Shown here in pieces: positions 1-7,451 of a stretch of 64,000 nt of DNA. A model generated the notes under the pieces. The model was not told the DNA's origin. It saw only the letters and a list, made by a program, of their open reading frames with translations, and did not search any database. The stretch is taken from assembly GCF_031581265.1 (NCBI RefSeq), contig NZ_JAVLBQ010000010.1, positions 1 to 64,000 on the forward strand, written 5' to 3'. The position numbers and the translations under genes were made by a program. Source of the stretch: Gracilimonas sp031581265. GTDB taxonomy: Bacteria > Bacteroidota > Rhodothermia > Balneolales > Balneolaceae. How positions within the stretch are numbered: the first letter of the stretch is position 1; every line of letters begins with the position of its first letter.

Positions 1-219
1 AATCATAACTTATATCACATATTGCTTAAACGACTCAGAGACGATCCGCTTTGACTCGTTTGCTTCATAAGACCCTTTTTTAATATTGTCAATTTAATTT
101 TAATTAAATCTTCTTTTTTAGTAAGGACTTTTTGTTTTATACAAGTACGTAACTCATTTATACGCGGATTGCATTGAGAGGTAAAATTTGAAATCCACAA
201 CCATTTTCCAAATAAATAT
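1..219. other. AT-rich stretch without a supported gene
   Basis: This stretch lies downstream of the SDR gene. It is AT-rich and contains a short minus-strand reading frame of about 72 codons that overlaps the end of the SDR gene. That frame has no recognisable domain, so I do not call it as a gene. No clear terminator hairpin is visible here. Confidence 0.5.
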
Positions 220-933
220 TTACATCGGATCAACTTCGCCGTTAATTGGAGTCAATATTATTTCATCTGCAACACTTCTTGGACTTAATTTAGTAAGAGA
301 TACAATCAGCCTTCCTACATCTTCAGGGTCTATAAGTTCATTAGGATCAATATCTACTTCTTTCCAGGAAGTTGAGTAGGTTTGCCCAAGATTTATGGCG
401 GTAACCGCAATGTTCGTACCCATCAATTCTTTTCTCAATGACCTCGTGTACCCCAACAAAGCATGCTTTGACATTGAGTAAGCACCGCTGTCTTTTAAGC
501 CTTTGAGCGCGCCTACGGAGCAAATATTAACAATTAATGCCCGGTTACTCTTTCTTAATTCAGGTAATAATTGTTTTGTGAGATTAAAAGCTCCTTCCGT
601 ATTTATTTTAAACTGTACTCTAAATTCCTCTGTGGTAGTTTCTTTAAGATTTTTAAACAAAAAAGAACCGGCGTTGTTAATCAAAATCCCAATTTTCAAA
701 GAAGAAAAATCGATTTCAGAAAGTGCAGAAGAGTCTGTTATGTCAGCAGAAATAGTATGTACCTCCACCGCTCCCTCATTCAAACAAAATTTTTTGGCCT
801 TCGCGAGTTCATTTTCATTTCTCGCCAATAAAATTATAGGGCGTTCAGTCTCCCGCGAGAAAACTTTAGCTATTGTCAAACCTATTCCTTTACTACCCCC
901 TGTTATCATAACTGATGAATATTGAAATGCCAT
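220..933 (-). CDS. SDR-family NAD(P)-dependent oxidoreductase
   Basis: This is a classical short-chain dehydrogenase/reductase of 237 aa, the usual size. The N-terminal nucleotide-binding glycine motif TGGSKGIG is at about residues 11-18. The structural NNAG motif is near residue 86. The catalytic Ser and the YSMSK (Tyr-x-x-x-Lys) site fall around residues 140-157. Such proteins reduce or oxidise carbonyl/alcohol groups in the cytoplasm. The sequence resembles 3-ketoacyl-ACP reductase and sepiapterin-reductase-like members, but the substrate cannot be read from it. It appears monocistronic: downstream is the window edge and upstream is a repeat-rich gap. Confidence 0.85.
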   Translation of the reverse strand: MAFQYSSVMITGGSKGIGLTIAKVFSRETERPIILLARNENELAKAKKFCLNEGAVEVHTISADITDSSALSEIDFSSLKIGILINNAGSFLFKNLKETTTEEFRVQFKINTEGAFNLTKQLLPELRKSNRALIVNICSVGALKGLKDSGAYSMSKHALLGYTRSLRKELMGTNIAVTAINLGQTYSTSWKEVDIDPNELIDPEDVGRLIVSLTKLSPRSVADEIILTPINGEVDPM

Positions 934-1296
934 AAAAATAATCTGTTTTTAAGAATTCAAAAGTGGAATACTATCAATCTAAAGTTCATATAACAAAACC
1001 GCTTTATTAAAACTCATTTTAAATGTGGATAATGAATTATACTAAACTGATAACAAACGAGCTCAATTACAAGCTTTAGTTCAACCCCGTTGGGGTTGCA
1101 GATTTAGATGCGATCCAGGCTCCGGGTTTCGCAAGCTACACCCGGAGTTATTCAAGTACCATCCCTTCAGGATGCGCGAAGCAAAACCCCGAACGGGGTT
1201 TCATATGAATAACCACGGGTGCAGTGGACGTAGTCTACGGAACCCGTGGGTTCTAACGTGGTACAGGCCGAACCCTGTAGGGGTTCAACAAGAAGA
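934..1296. repeat. Intergenic region with an array of REP-like hairpins
   Basis: The first 140 bases are AT-rich and may hold the SDR promoter. From 1083 onwards six short inverted repeats follow one another. They are 1083-1097 (AACCCC/GGGGTT), 1120-1147 (CTCCGGGT/ACCCGGAG), 1160-1174 (CATCC/GGATG), 1184-1201 (AAACCCC/GGGGTTT), 1213-1249 (CCACGGGT/ACCCGTGG) and 1270-1286 (GAACCC/GGGTTC). The short and long hairpins alternate. Arrays of this form next to a Y1 transposase are typical REP/RAYT units. Spacing is irregular and there is no constant repeat, so this is not a CRISPR array. Confidence 0.75.
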
Positions 1297-1743
1297 TCAA
1301 AACAAATACCGTTCATTGAACTCAATCTCATGCTCTTTTAGTAAAGCAATGTATTCTTCCCTAAATGATACCTCTTTATGATGTTCTTCCTGATTCTTTA
1401 CATACTCAATAAGTCGATCTTTGGCTTTAATACTATAACTAAAAGCACCATAACCATCCTGCCAGTTTGTAAAATCCGAGAATAATTGCTTCTCTTTGAT
1501 ATATCGGCTACTTGATGTTTTTAAATCTTTTATCAATGAGGAAATACCAATCGTTGGATGGATGTGAGTGATAATATGTAAATGATTTTCTACTCCATTT
1601 ATCCGATATAAATGACAGTTTTTATTTTTAAGGATACCCCAAAGATATTTATAAAGCTCTTTTCGATTCGGTTTTGTAAGAGCCGGTTTGCGCTCTTTGG
1701 TGCTGAAATCTAATTGATATAAAAGTTGTGTATAGGTACTCAT
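1297..1743 (-). CDS. RAYT / IS200-like Y1 transposase
   Basis: This is a small HUH single-strand transposase of the Y1 (IS200/REP-associated) family, about 148 aa and close to full length. The HUH motif appears as HLHIITH near residues 54-60 from this start. The catalytic tyrosine is in the characteristic IEYVKNQEEHH segment near residue 110. An upstream in-frame TTG would add four residues, but the ATG at 1743 is preferred. The gene sits between REP-like palindromes on both sides, the usual setting of RAYTs, which act on such hairpins as single-stranded DNA. No TnpB or accessory gene is present. It appears intact rather than a pseudogene. Confidence 0.85.
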   Translation of the reverse strand: MSTYTQLLYQLDFSTKERKPALTKPNRKELYKYLWGILKNKNCHLYRINGVENHLHIITHIHPTIGISSLIKDLKTSSSRYIKEKQLFSDFTNWQDGYGAFSYSIKAKDRLIEYVKNQEEHHKEVSFREEYIALLKEHEIEFNERYLF

Positions 1744-2009
1744 ATTTATCCCCAATTATTATTTTACAATATGAGCCTTTGAAACATGTAGTTCAACCCC
1801 CTCCAGAGTTTCATAAATTTGGGAGCTTTTTCTGCTCTGGGTTTCATTTCGTAGTGTTGCTGTGTTGCTTTGTTAGGTGCGCAAACTACAACCGGAGTTA
1901 TTCATGTAGCATACCTTCAGGAAGAGAATGCTATACAAGCAATCCCTCTAACGATTTTTTCTTTGTTCATTAAATTCAATATCCTAAATTATCTACACAC
2001 TACATGTAT
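1744..2009. repeat. Degenerate REP-like repeat on the far side of the transposase
   Basis: The stretch from 1781 to about 1945 is a decayed copy of the array left of the transposase. It repeats the order 'gttcaaccccctccagagtt', then an 'accggagttattcatgta' block matching the left 'cccggagttattcaagta' block, then 'ataccttcagga' matching 'atcccttcagga'. The pairing arms are eroded. The short frames across it (1728-2076) encode low-complexity peptides and are not genes. Confidence 0.6.
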
Positions 2010-2657
2010 TTACGGCACCTTCAAAAATTTATGCGTCTGCAAGCTAATGCCCCATTCCGGATTTTCTTTCACATAACCGACAATTAAATCAACAGACGTG
2101 GGCGTTTCCCATTCTGGTTGCAGCAATAATTTAGTGCCCTCCGGACATTTAGCTGCATTTTCTTCAGCCCATTTTAAATCTTTGTTTGTAAGCACTACAA
2201 CTTTAAGTTCATCAACATATGAAAAAACTTCTTCGGTAGGTTTTTTAAATCTTTTTGGGGAAAGTGTTATCCAATCCAACTGGCCTGAAAGCGGAGATGA
2301 GCCACTTGTTTCAATATGCACCTTGAGTCCGGCTGATTTCAGACCAAGTGTCAAAGGCAGAAGATCATGCAGTAAAGGTTCTCCACCTGTAATTACGACG
2401 AATGGTGCATTACTATCCTTGGCATGTTTTACTAATTCTCGAACTGTTAACTTTGGATGACCTTCTTCTTCCCAACTTTCTTTAACATCACACCACCAAC
2501 AATTGACATCACACCCGGCTGTTCGTATAAAATAGGAAGCTCTTCCGGTGTGTGCTCCTTCTCCCTGAATGGTATAAAAGTGTTCCATTATAGGATATTC
2601 AACATCCCAAATATCTTTTTCTAAAATTAGATCTGCTTTTTGCTCGGTTTTAAACAT
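2010..2657 (-). CDS. queE: 7-carboxy-7-deazaguanine synthase QueE
   Basis: This is a radical-SAM enzyme of queuosine/7-deazapurine synthesis. It converts 6-carboxytetrahydropterin to 7-carboxy-7-deazaguanine. The protein is about 215 aa, the usual QueE size. It carries the QueE-type QGEGAHTG segment near residue 31 and a CxxxCxxC cluster (C49, C53, C56) for the 4Fe-4S cluster. The GGEPL SAM-binding motif follows. I start it at the ATG at 2657, two bases after the queD stop. A longer frame opening at 2699 would overlap queD by 40 bases. Translational coupling to queD fits the shared pathway. Confidence 0.9.
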   Translation of the reverse strand: MFKTEQKADLILEKDIWDVEYPIMEHFYTIQGEGAHTGRASYFIRTAGCDVNCWWCDVKESWEEEGHPKLTVRELVKHAKDSNAPFVVITGGEPLLHDLLPLTLGLKSAGLKVHIETSGSSPLSGQLDWITLSPKRFKKPTEEVFSYVDELKVVVLTNKDLKWAEENAAKCPEGTKLLLQPEWETPTSVDLIVGYVKENPEWGISLQTHKFLKVP

Positions 2658-2659
2658 TT

Positions 2660-3064
2660 TTAATCCGTGTATTCCACCCAACTGTTTTCCGTTTCCCAAA
2701 CCTTTACGGTAAGTTCAATTCCCTCAGGGATTCTGCTTTTGGTTTCTTTATGGATATATTCTGCAATCCGCTCAGCCGTGGTATTTTCGGTAATCAGCTC
2801 ATTTAAAAACCCATGATCCAGCCCACCTTTTTCTGAGTCTTTAGCAGCCCACTTCAATTCCTTGAAATCACAAACCATATCCGGGGTATCAAGATATTGA
2901 GAGGGATTTAGTTTATGAGACTTGGCCGTCATTTTTACTTTGTAAGAGTGGCCATGCATGCGCCCGCATTTTCCATCATATCCATCAATGAAATGAGCAG
3001 CATCAAATTTAAATTGAGTATGTAAAGTCCAGGTTGGCATTCTTCGATAAAGTTGTTTGGGCAT
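2660..3064 (-). CDS. queD: 6-carboxytetrahydropterin synthase QueD
   Basis: This is a 6-pyruvoyl-tetrahydropterin synthase-like enzyme of 134 aa. It makes 6-carboxytetrahydropterin from dihydroneopterin triphosphate in preQ0/queuosine synthesis. The zinc-binding histidines are visible at H24 (DAAHF) and H37/H39 (MHGHS). The catalytic Cys is C33 (GKCGR), and the C-terminal WETENSWVEY segment is typical. The ATG at 3064 is used; an in-frame ATG at 3040 is also possible. It is immediately followed by queE, so the two probably form one transcript. Confidence 0.9.
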   Translation of the reverse strand: MPKQLYRRMPTWTLHTQFKFDAAHFIDGYDGKCGRMHGHSYKVKMTAKSHKLNPSQYLDTPDMVCDFKELKWAAKDSEKGGLDHGFLNELITENTTAERIAEYIHKETKSRIPEGIELTVKVWETENSWVEYTD

Positions 3065-3089
3065 TTAAAAATCAAAATCACCATTCAAT

Positions 3090-3117
3090 AAAAAAGCCAC
3101 GATCTTGGCGTGGCTTA
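3090..3117 (-). terminator. Rho-independent terminator after the redoxin gene
   Basis: Read on the minus strand, AAGCCACG pairs with CGTGGCTT (arms 3094-3101 and 3109-3116). A run of Ts follows (A-run 3090-3095 on the plus strand). It sits 24 bases past the stop of the redoxin gene and before queD. Confidence 0.75.
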
Positions 3118-3140
3118 AAACTACGGGTTTTTAATGAAAA

Positions 3141-3755
3141 TTACTCATTTCGCTTGATACTGCATCCAACTACATTTGTACTCTTTGTAGAAATTTCCTC
3201 ACCATTTACCAGCTGATTGATAGCATTGTCCAAGTAGTTGGAATCGACCCCGCTTAAACTATTGGCATCATCATCAATAGCTCCATGATATACCAACGTG
3301 AGATTTTCATTGAACAGAAAAACTTCCGGGGTTTGTGTAGCCCCAAATGCATCTGCTAAGTTATGATTCTCGTCCAACCCATATGGAAAAGAATAGTTCA
3401 TTTTTTGAGCTCTTCTTCTCATATCCTCCATCGACTCTCCCCGCTCCCGAATTCGTTGATTGGAATTTAGGGCAATAACCCCAATATTATTTTGGCTGGC
3501 TATACCGGAGATTGCATTATATCGATCTTCCGATTTGGCAACCCAGGGACAAGTATTGGACGAAAAAATAACCATTAACCCACCATCATCAGCTATTTCA
3601 TTAAGTGATAATGTACGACCCGATGTATCCAAAAATTCCAAATCAACCGATGGGGCCTGATCTCCAATATTTAGTGCCGGTCCGGGTTGAGCGGTCACCC
3701 AAGCGGGCAACAGAAGAGTCATAAAGAAAACGAATGAATAAAAATAAACGCGCAT
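3141..3755 (-). CDS. Secreted redoxin (AhpC/TSA-like, thioredoxin fold)
   Basis: This is a thioredoxin-fold protein of about 204 aa with an N-terminal signal sequence (hydrophobic run ending in WVTAQPG). It is therefore probably periplasmic. The start chosen is the internal ATG at 3755, which leaves a clean signal peptide; the frame opens ten codons earlier. The active-site region reads FSSNTCPWVAKSEDRY. It has one Cys with a downstream Arg, like peroxiredoxin-type 'CPxV...R' redoxins, and no CxxC motif. A resolving Cys may be the one near the C-terminus (VVGCS). It is likely a thiol-dependent redox protein of unknown partner, transcribed alone and ended by the hairpin at 3090. Confidence 0.75.
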   Translation of the reverse strand: MRVYFYSFVFFMTLLLPAWVTAQPGPALNIGDQAPSVDLEFLDTSGRTLSLNEIADDGGLMVIFSSNTCPWVAKSEDRYNAISGIASQNNIGVIALNSNQRIRERGESMEDMRRRAQKMNYSFPYGLDENHNLADAFGATQTPEVFLFNENLTLVYHGAIDDDANSLSGVDSNYLDNAINQLVNGEEISTKSTNVVGCSIKRNE

Positions 3756-3860
3756 TTCATTTATTTGATTTAAAACAATCATCACAATATATCTAAAACT
3801 AATAATACTTATGGCATTTCATATTTTACTTCACTTCAAAAAAGAAACAGTAAAATTTAT

Positions 3861-4208
3861 TTACTTATTAACCAGTGCGAATGGATCCCAAAAGTGCTTA
3901 TCCATATCCACGGTGTATTTTTCTTTGAATGTAAGGCCTTCCTGTTGAAGTCGTTCTCGCATCGTGTCTCCTTCAAAATAAGCGCGCCCTGTAAGTTGCC
4001 CCAACCTATTTAAAACCCGATGGGCAGGTATATCAAAATCCAGATCATAGCTTTTGTAGTTATTCAAAGCGTAGCCAACCGTTCGGGCTCCGGACTCAAC
4101 TCCCAAAAACCGGGCAATAGCCCCATATGAAGTTACTTTTCCATGTGGAATTTGTGCTACTACTTCATAAACCTTCTCATAAAAATCGCTCGAATCCACA
4201 GCACTCAT
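3861..4208 (-). CDS. Alkyltransferase-like (ATL) MGMT-family protein
   Basis: This 115-aa protein consists of only the DNA-binding domain of O6-alkylguanine-DNA alkyltransferase. The helix-turn-helix region IPHGKVTSYGAIARFLG and the arginine-finger region SGARTVGYAL are present. The alkyl-acceptor Cys of the PCHR motif is replaced: the sequence reads PAHRV with Ala at residue 62. That is the hallmark of ATL proteins (compare E. coli YbaZ, PWHR). They bind alkylated guanines without repairing them and hand them to nucleotide excision repair. The ATG overlaps the stop of the preceding DUF2520 gene (ATGA), so translation is coupled. Confidence 0.85.
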   Translation of the reverse strand: MSAVDSSDFYEKVYEVVAQIPHGKVTSYGAIARFLGVESGARTVGYALNNYKSYDLDFDIPAHRVLNRLGQLTGRAYFEGDTMRERLQQEGLTFKEKYTVDMDKHFWDPFALVNK

Positions 4209-5065
4209 TTTAAAAGCTCTTTTATTTGATCTAAAGCCCCTGATTCTCCGTTTCTTTGTTCAGCAATTTTAACTGCCTCTCTTCCAAAAATTTTATAAAG
4301 ACTGAGTACTTCCCCCTCTCTACCCAATTTCTCAATATGTTCTTTTATTGTTGATACATCACCTCTTGAAATAGGACCGGTGAGTGAACCTTCAACTCCA
4401 AATTCCTGAATATTTTCCAGGGTATTTTCCATCAATGGAGCAAGCGCTTTGATCGCTGTTTCTTCCGGGATATTTCCCATAGAGGAAATTTTCGTAAACA
4501 AGTCAGCCAAAACGACCAGGTAATTGGAAGCTACAACTGCCGATGCATGAAGCAGAGGTTTTGCTTCCGGCTCAACCCGAAAAGAGTTTGCACCTAATGT
4601 TTCTGCTAAATCCTCAAGCATTTTCAGAAGTTCTTCATCTCCTTCCATATCAAACCAACAATCTTTGAACGAATCCGTGTTGGGCGTAATAGCTTTTATT
4701 GGATGGAAAGAAGCTGTTTTAAATCCCCTTGATTTTAGGGGGGAAAGTGAATCAGAAGTATGGGTTCCAGAACAATGTATGGCAAATGAATTTTCAGTCT
4801 CAGTCAAATTGCTTGCAATAGTATGAGATACTTCGGCTATTGCATCATCGGATACCGTTACTATCAGAAAACTTCCTTCAGTATGAGAATCATCTGGAAT
4901 TCCTTTTTTGAATTCCGTTTTTGGGAATTCTTTCTGAAAAGATGAGTCTATCGAAGATTTATTAAAAGCAGAAACAACACGGTATCCCTGTTTCGATAAA
5001 ACTCTTAAAAATGCTTTACCTACTTGTCCCAAACCAATAATTGTGATTGGGATATCTTTCTTCAT
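4205..5065 (-). CDS. Rossmann-fold protein with DUF2520 domain
   Basis: The protein is 286 aa. The N-terminal half is a Rossmann domain with the glycine motif IGLGQVGKAF at about residues 10-19, related to the F420-dependent NADP oxidoreductase/ketopantoate-reductase group. The C-terminal helical half matches the DUF2520 pattern (HASAVVASNYLV...LTGPISRGD). These proteins resemble pyrroline-5-carboxylate or ketopantoate reductases, but their substrate is unknown. It follows the MEMO-like gene by one base and overlaps the ATL gene, forming a three-gene unit. No link in function between the three is obvious. Confidence 0.75.
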   Translation of the reverse strand: MKKDIPITIIGLGQVGKAFLRVLSKQGYRVVSAFNKSSIDSSFQKEFPKTEFKKGIPDDSHTEGSFLIVTVSDDAIAEVSHTIASNLTETENSFAIHCSGTHTSDSLSPLKSRGFKTASFHPIKAITPNTDSFKDCWFDMEGDEELLKMLEDLAETLGANSFRVEPEAKPLLHASAVVASNYLVVLADLFTKISSMGNIPEETAIKALAPLMENTLENIQEFGVEGSLTGPISRGDVSTIKEHIEKLGREGEVLSLYKIFGREAVKIAEQRNGESGALDQIKELLK

Positions 5066-5066
5066 G

Positions 5067-5819
5067 TTATGCCATTTGAGGTTGAGTTCGTTTGGCGTAC
5101 CCGCAAATATTTGAAGCAGTTTCTATGTAATCTAATAACTCAATTTCGTATCCCCATGAACGGGCTACTAAAATTCCACTCATAAAAGCCCGGGCTCCGT
5201 TCACGGTTTTTTCATTACTATTGAGATAATGCATGAGTCCTGATTCATTATTATCTACGACAAGAGAGCGTAATTTTTTGAGCTCTTCGGGATTACTTGC
5301 CGGCACATCACAACAAAAAACAATGAGTGCATTTTTATAGAGTAATAATTCATCAAGAGTGAAAGCAAGTTCCCGAATTATAGCCGGGTCGTAGTCCCCT
5401 ATTTGCAGGCTTACCACATCAAAGTCATCAAAAGATGCCTGTAAAATTGGAAGCTGTGTATATAAGCTCATATCCTTGCTATATCCTTCATCAGCTATGA
5501 AGAAATCATCTTCCTCATCACAAAATTCATTTCGTAGGTAGTCATTAACAGCCACTTCTCCAAATCGGGTTTCAAACATTTTATTAGACGGCATAGCCAG
5601 TTTTTTTTGAAGATGCCCCGTATACGATTCAATAACTACAACCGTATCAAATTTTTGATTAACAACGGTTTTATACGTGGCACATAGCTCACTAAAATTA
5701 TCCTCATCGATATTATTTGGCACAAAAAGCATCCTAACATGTTCTGAGTTGGTGTTTAGATGTTTTGCATTTTTGATATGCTCTTTAATCTCTTGGCTGG
5801 AAAGTTCTTCTACGTTCAT
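5067..5819 (-). CDS. MEMO-like (AmmeMemoRadiSam system protein B family) protein
   Basis: The protein is about 250 aa from the ATG at 5819. The longer frame from 5921 would run through a terminator hairpin and is rejected. The overall order matches MEMO/AMMECR-associated protein B. There is a central VVVIESYTGH segment where family members have GPSHH, RFGEVAVNDYL where they have PLGEV.VD, and a C-terminal ARSWGYEIELLDY...CGYA block. The N-terminal PHAGY histidine and the CG motif that supply metal ligands in MEMO are not recognisable here, so this looks like a diverged member. No AMMECR1 or radical-SAM partner is nearby. The function is unknown. Confidence 0.55.
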   Translation of the reverse strand: MNVEELSSQEIKEHIKNAKHLNTNSEHVRMLFVPNNIDEDNFSELCATYKTVVNQKFDTVVVIESYTGHLQKKLAMPSNKMFETRFGEVAVNDYLRNEFCDEEDDFFIADEGYSKDMSLYTQLPILQASFDDFDVVSLQIGDYDPAIIRELAFTLDELLLYKNALIVFCCDVPASNPEELKKLRSLVVDNNESGLMHYLNSNEKTVNGARAFMSGILVARSWGYEIELLDYIETASNICGYAKRTQPQMA

Positions 5820-5850
5820 TGTGCTGATTGATGATATATGGCTTATGTAT

Positions 5851-5906
5851 AAAAAAAGCTCGAAGACACCTTTCCTGTATCTAAAGAAATGGCTTCTTCG
5901 AGCTTT
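5851..5906 (-). terminator. Strong Rho-independent terminator after the PPTase gene
   Basis: On the minus strand a 12-base perfect stem (AAAGCTCGAAGA with TCTTCGAGCTTT; arms 5895-5906 and 5855-5866) closes a long partly paired loop. It runs into a T-tract at 5851-5857. It lies 12 bases after the PPTase stop. It also fixes the MEMO-like start as downstream of it. Confidence 0.8.
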
Positions 5907-5917
5907 CGATGTTGGTA

Positions 5918-6556
5918 TCAAATATGTTTGCTTTGATAAGCTAATGCTATTTGATGATCTGATTGCCTAAAACTACAAATTTCAATCAACTTATCATCGT
6001 TAAATCTTACGGAATATCGGTTTTTTTTAGTTTTTACAATTGTATGATCATCCATGTGAGTGCCCAAACCTGTTCCTAGAAATTTTACCGCTGCTTCTTT
6101 TATGGTCCATACAACAATAGGATCAATATTATGGAGACTTTCTCTTTCACTTTTATTCAAAATACGGTTTAATACTCTTGGCTTTACTTTTCTGCTAACC
6201 ACCTCAGAGTCTAATCCAAGTTCTATCTCTTTTGAAATAGCACAAAATACCTTTTCCGGTGTATGCGTGAAGCTTACATACATATGATTTTCACCACAAA
6301 TGCCGTATGGTTTACCGCCATTATATTTTAAGAGTTGAGCTGAGTCAGGATCAGCACCTAATTCAGCCAATAGAAATCTGAAAAGCTTTCGAGAATTCAG
6401 ATACTCTGCTTTTCTCCCTTCACTTTTAAAACTATGAAATTTTTTGCGCTCCTTTTCGGATAGTACTTCAATCCCTTCAACATCATTCATTTCGTTATAA
6501 GCCAAAAGAACATGTTCGGGCCAATTTGGAATATGTGAAGTATCGATTAGTTCCAT
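5918..6556 (-). CDS. 4'-phosphopantetheinyl transferase (Sfp type)
   Basis: This is a 212-aa Sfp-superfamily enzyme. It transfers phosphopantetheine from CoA to a conserved Ser of acyl or peptidyl carrier proteins. The family motifs appear in order: GGKPYG near residue 80, YVSFTHT near 93, GLDSE near 113 (the Mg-binding Asp/Glu are kept), and WTIKEAAVK near 149 (the WxxKEA motif). Both the length and the paired half-domains fit the Sfp rather than the AcpS type. It is ended by the terminator at 5851. No polyketide or peptide synthase lies nearby, so the fatty-acid carrier protein may be its client. Confidence 0.85.
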   Translation of the reverse strand: MELIDTSHIPNWPEHVLLAYNEMNDVEGIEVLSEKERKKFHSFKSEGRKAEYLNSRKLFRFLLAELGADPDSAQLLKYNGGKPYGICGENHMYVSFTHTPEKVFCAISKEIELGLDSEVVSRKVKPRVLNRILNKSERESLHNIDPIVVWTIKEAAVKFLGTGLGTHMDDHTIVKTKKNRYSVRFNDDKLIEICSFRQSDHQIALAYQSKHI

Positions 6557-6615
6557 GTTGAGAAATTAACCATTTTTTTGGGGAATGGAATTATCGATTT
6601 AGAGGAGCAAAAATG

Positions 6616-6704
6616 CGGAGAGGGAGGGATTCGAACCCTCGGTACCCCGTAAGGGGCACACTCGCTTTCCAGGCGAGCCCGTTCGACCGCTCTGGCACCT
6701 CTCC
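6616..6704 (-). tRNA. tRNA-Ser (anticodon GGA)
   Basis: Read on the minus strand, the acceptor arms GGAGAGG and CCTCTCC pair. The anticodon stem CTCGC/GCGAG encloses CTGGAAA with anticodon GGA. A long variable arm (GTGTGCCCCTTACGGGGTAC) marks a class II tRNA. The T arm GAGGGTTCGAATCCCTC is intact, and the discriminator base is G, as in serine tRNAs. CCA is not encoded. The total of 89 nt is normal for tRNA-Ser. Confidence 0.95.
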
Positions 6705-6773
6705 GTTTTTGTAGATGAATAGCCCGTCGAAGGGCGCCTAAGATAGAGGTATTTCAAACTTATATCAAAGATA

Positions 6774-7451
6774 TTAAAAGCCAACATTAAAATTATCTTC
6801 TACATAGGTTTTTACTCGCCTTCCGTCATCTGTGGCTGACCTGAATTTCCATTTAAAGGCAGCCTCCAGTGTGGCTTCCATTAAACCGTATCCAATTTGA
6901 TCTACAACTTCGTAGGAATCACCCTCATATAATCGAATCTCTGAGATAAAAGCGTCTTCCACATTTCCATCTGTACCCACTAAAAATTTTACAATTATCC
7001 AAGCTTTAATATTTGCTCTTTTTGCAGCATCAGGCACTGTTGGTTCTACAATTCGTACTAATCCCGGGGGATTTTCGGGGCTTCCCACCACCTCACCTTC
7101 TCCCTCTACACTTGATTTTCCTAACTCCCCGGTGGCATCAATTTTTGCAAACACATCCTCAAACTCAGGAAAGTCAATCTCCTCTTCAATTATTTCATCA
7201 TTAGGCACCGGTACAGGAACCTGGGGCTTTGGTGGTGCAGCCGGAGCTGTACTTTGACGGGTCACAATTGCATTTTCTATGAAAGTAACCTCATCTCTCT
7301 CAAAACTGAGTTCATTGTTTTGATCAATACTTTGAGAAGGCCAAAAGTAAATAAAGGATAATAATAGCAACTCAATAAAAACTACCGAAAGCATAAAGCG
7401 GTGCTCATGCTTAAATTCATCGTAGTAGATATCTCTTATTTTTTTGATCAA
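6774..7451 (-). CDS. TonB-family energy-transducer protein
   Basis: The protein is 225 aa. It has a short cytoplasmic N-terminus and one membrane helix at about residues 20-37. A proline-rich periplasmic linker (APPKPQVPVPVP) lies near residues 70-82. A C-terminal TonB domain spans about residues 125-225, with 'VRIVEPTVPDAAKRANIKA' and a conserved YPxxA-like opening. It should carry proton-motive energy to outer-membrane receptors. The start is a TTG overlapping the plsC stop (TTGA), an uncommon start codon. No nearby ATG keeps the membrane helix intact. No ExbB/ExbD genes are adjacent. Confidence 0.8.
   Translation of the reverse strand: MIKKIRDIYYDEFKHEHRFMLSVVFIELLLLSFIYFWPSQSIDQNNELSFERDEVTFIENAIVTRQSTAPAAPPKPQVPVPVPNDEIIEEEIDFPEFEDVFAKIDATGELGKSSVEGEGEVVGSPENPPGLVRIVEPTVPDAAKRANIKAWIIVKFLVGTDGNVEDAFISEIRLYEGDSYEVVDQIGYGLMEATLEAAFKWKFRSATDDGRRVKTYVEDNFNVGF

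Noticed and set aside
15..233. 72-codon minus-strand frame at the window start
   Set aside because: It overlaps the end of the SDR gene, has no domain or signal, and reads like low-complexity intergenic sequence.
1078..1290. Possible CRISPR array
   Set aside because: The hairpins differ in sequence and length, there is no constant repeat or spacer length, and no cas gene is present.
1728..2076. Plus-strand short frames between the transposase and queE
   Set aside because: They lie in the decayed REP repeat and encode no recognisable protein.
3141..3755. CxxC thioredoxin call for the secreted redoxin
   Set aside because: The active site shows a single Cys (TCPWV) and no CxxC, so I describe it as a redoxin of the AhpC/TSA-like kind instead.
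5820..5921. Longer start for the MEMO-like gene at 5921
   Set aside because: It would translate through a strong terminator hairpin and overlap the PPTase stop.
6722..6740. GCCC/GGGC hairpin between tonB and tRNA-Ser
   Set aside because: The stem is four bases with no T-tract; not enough for a terminator call.
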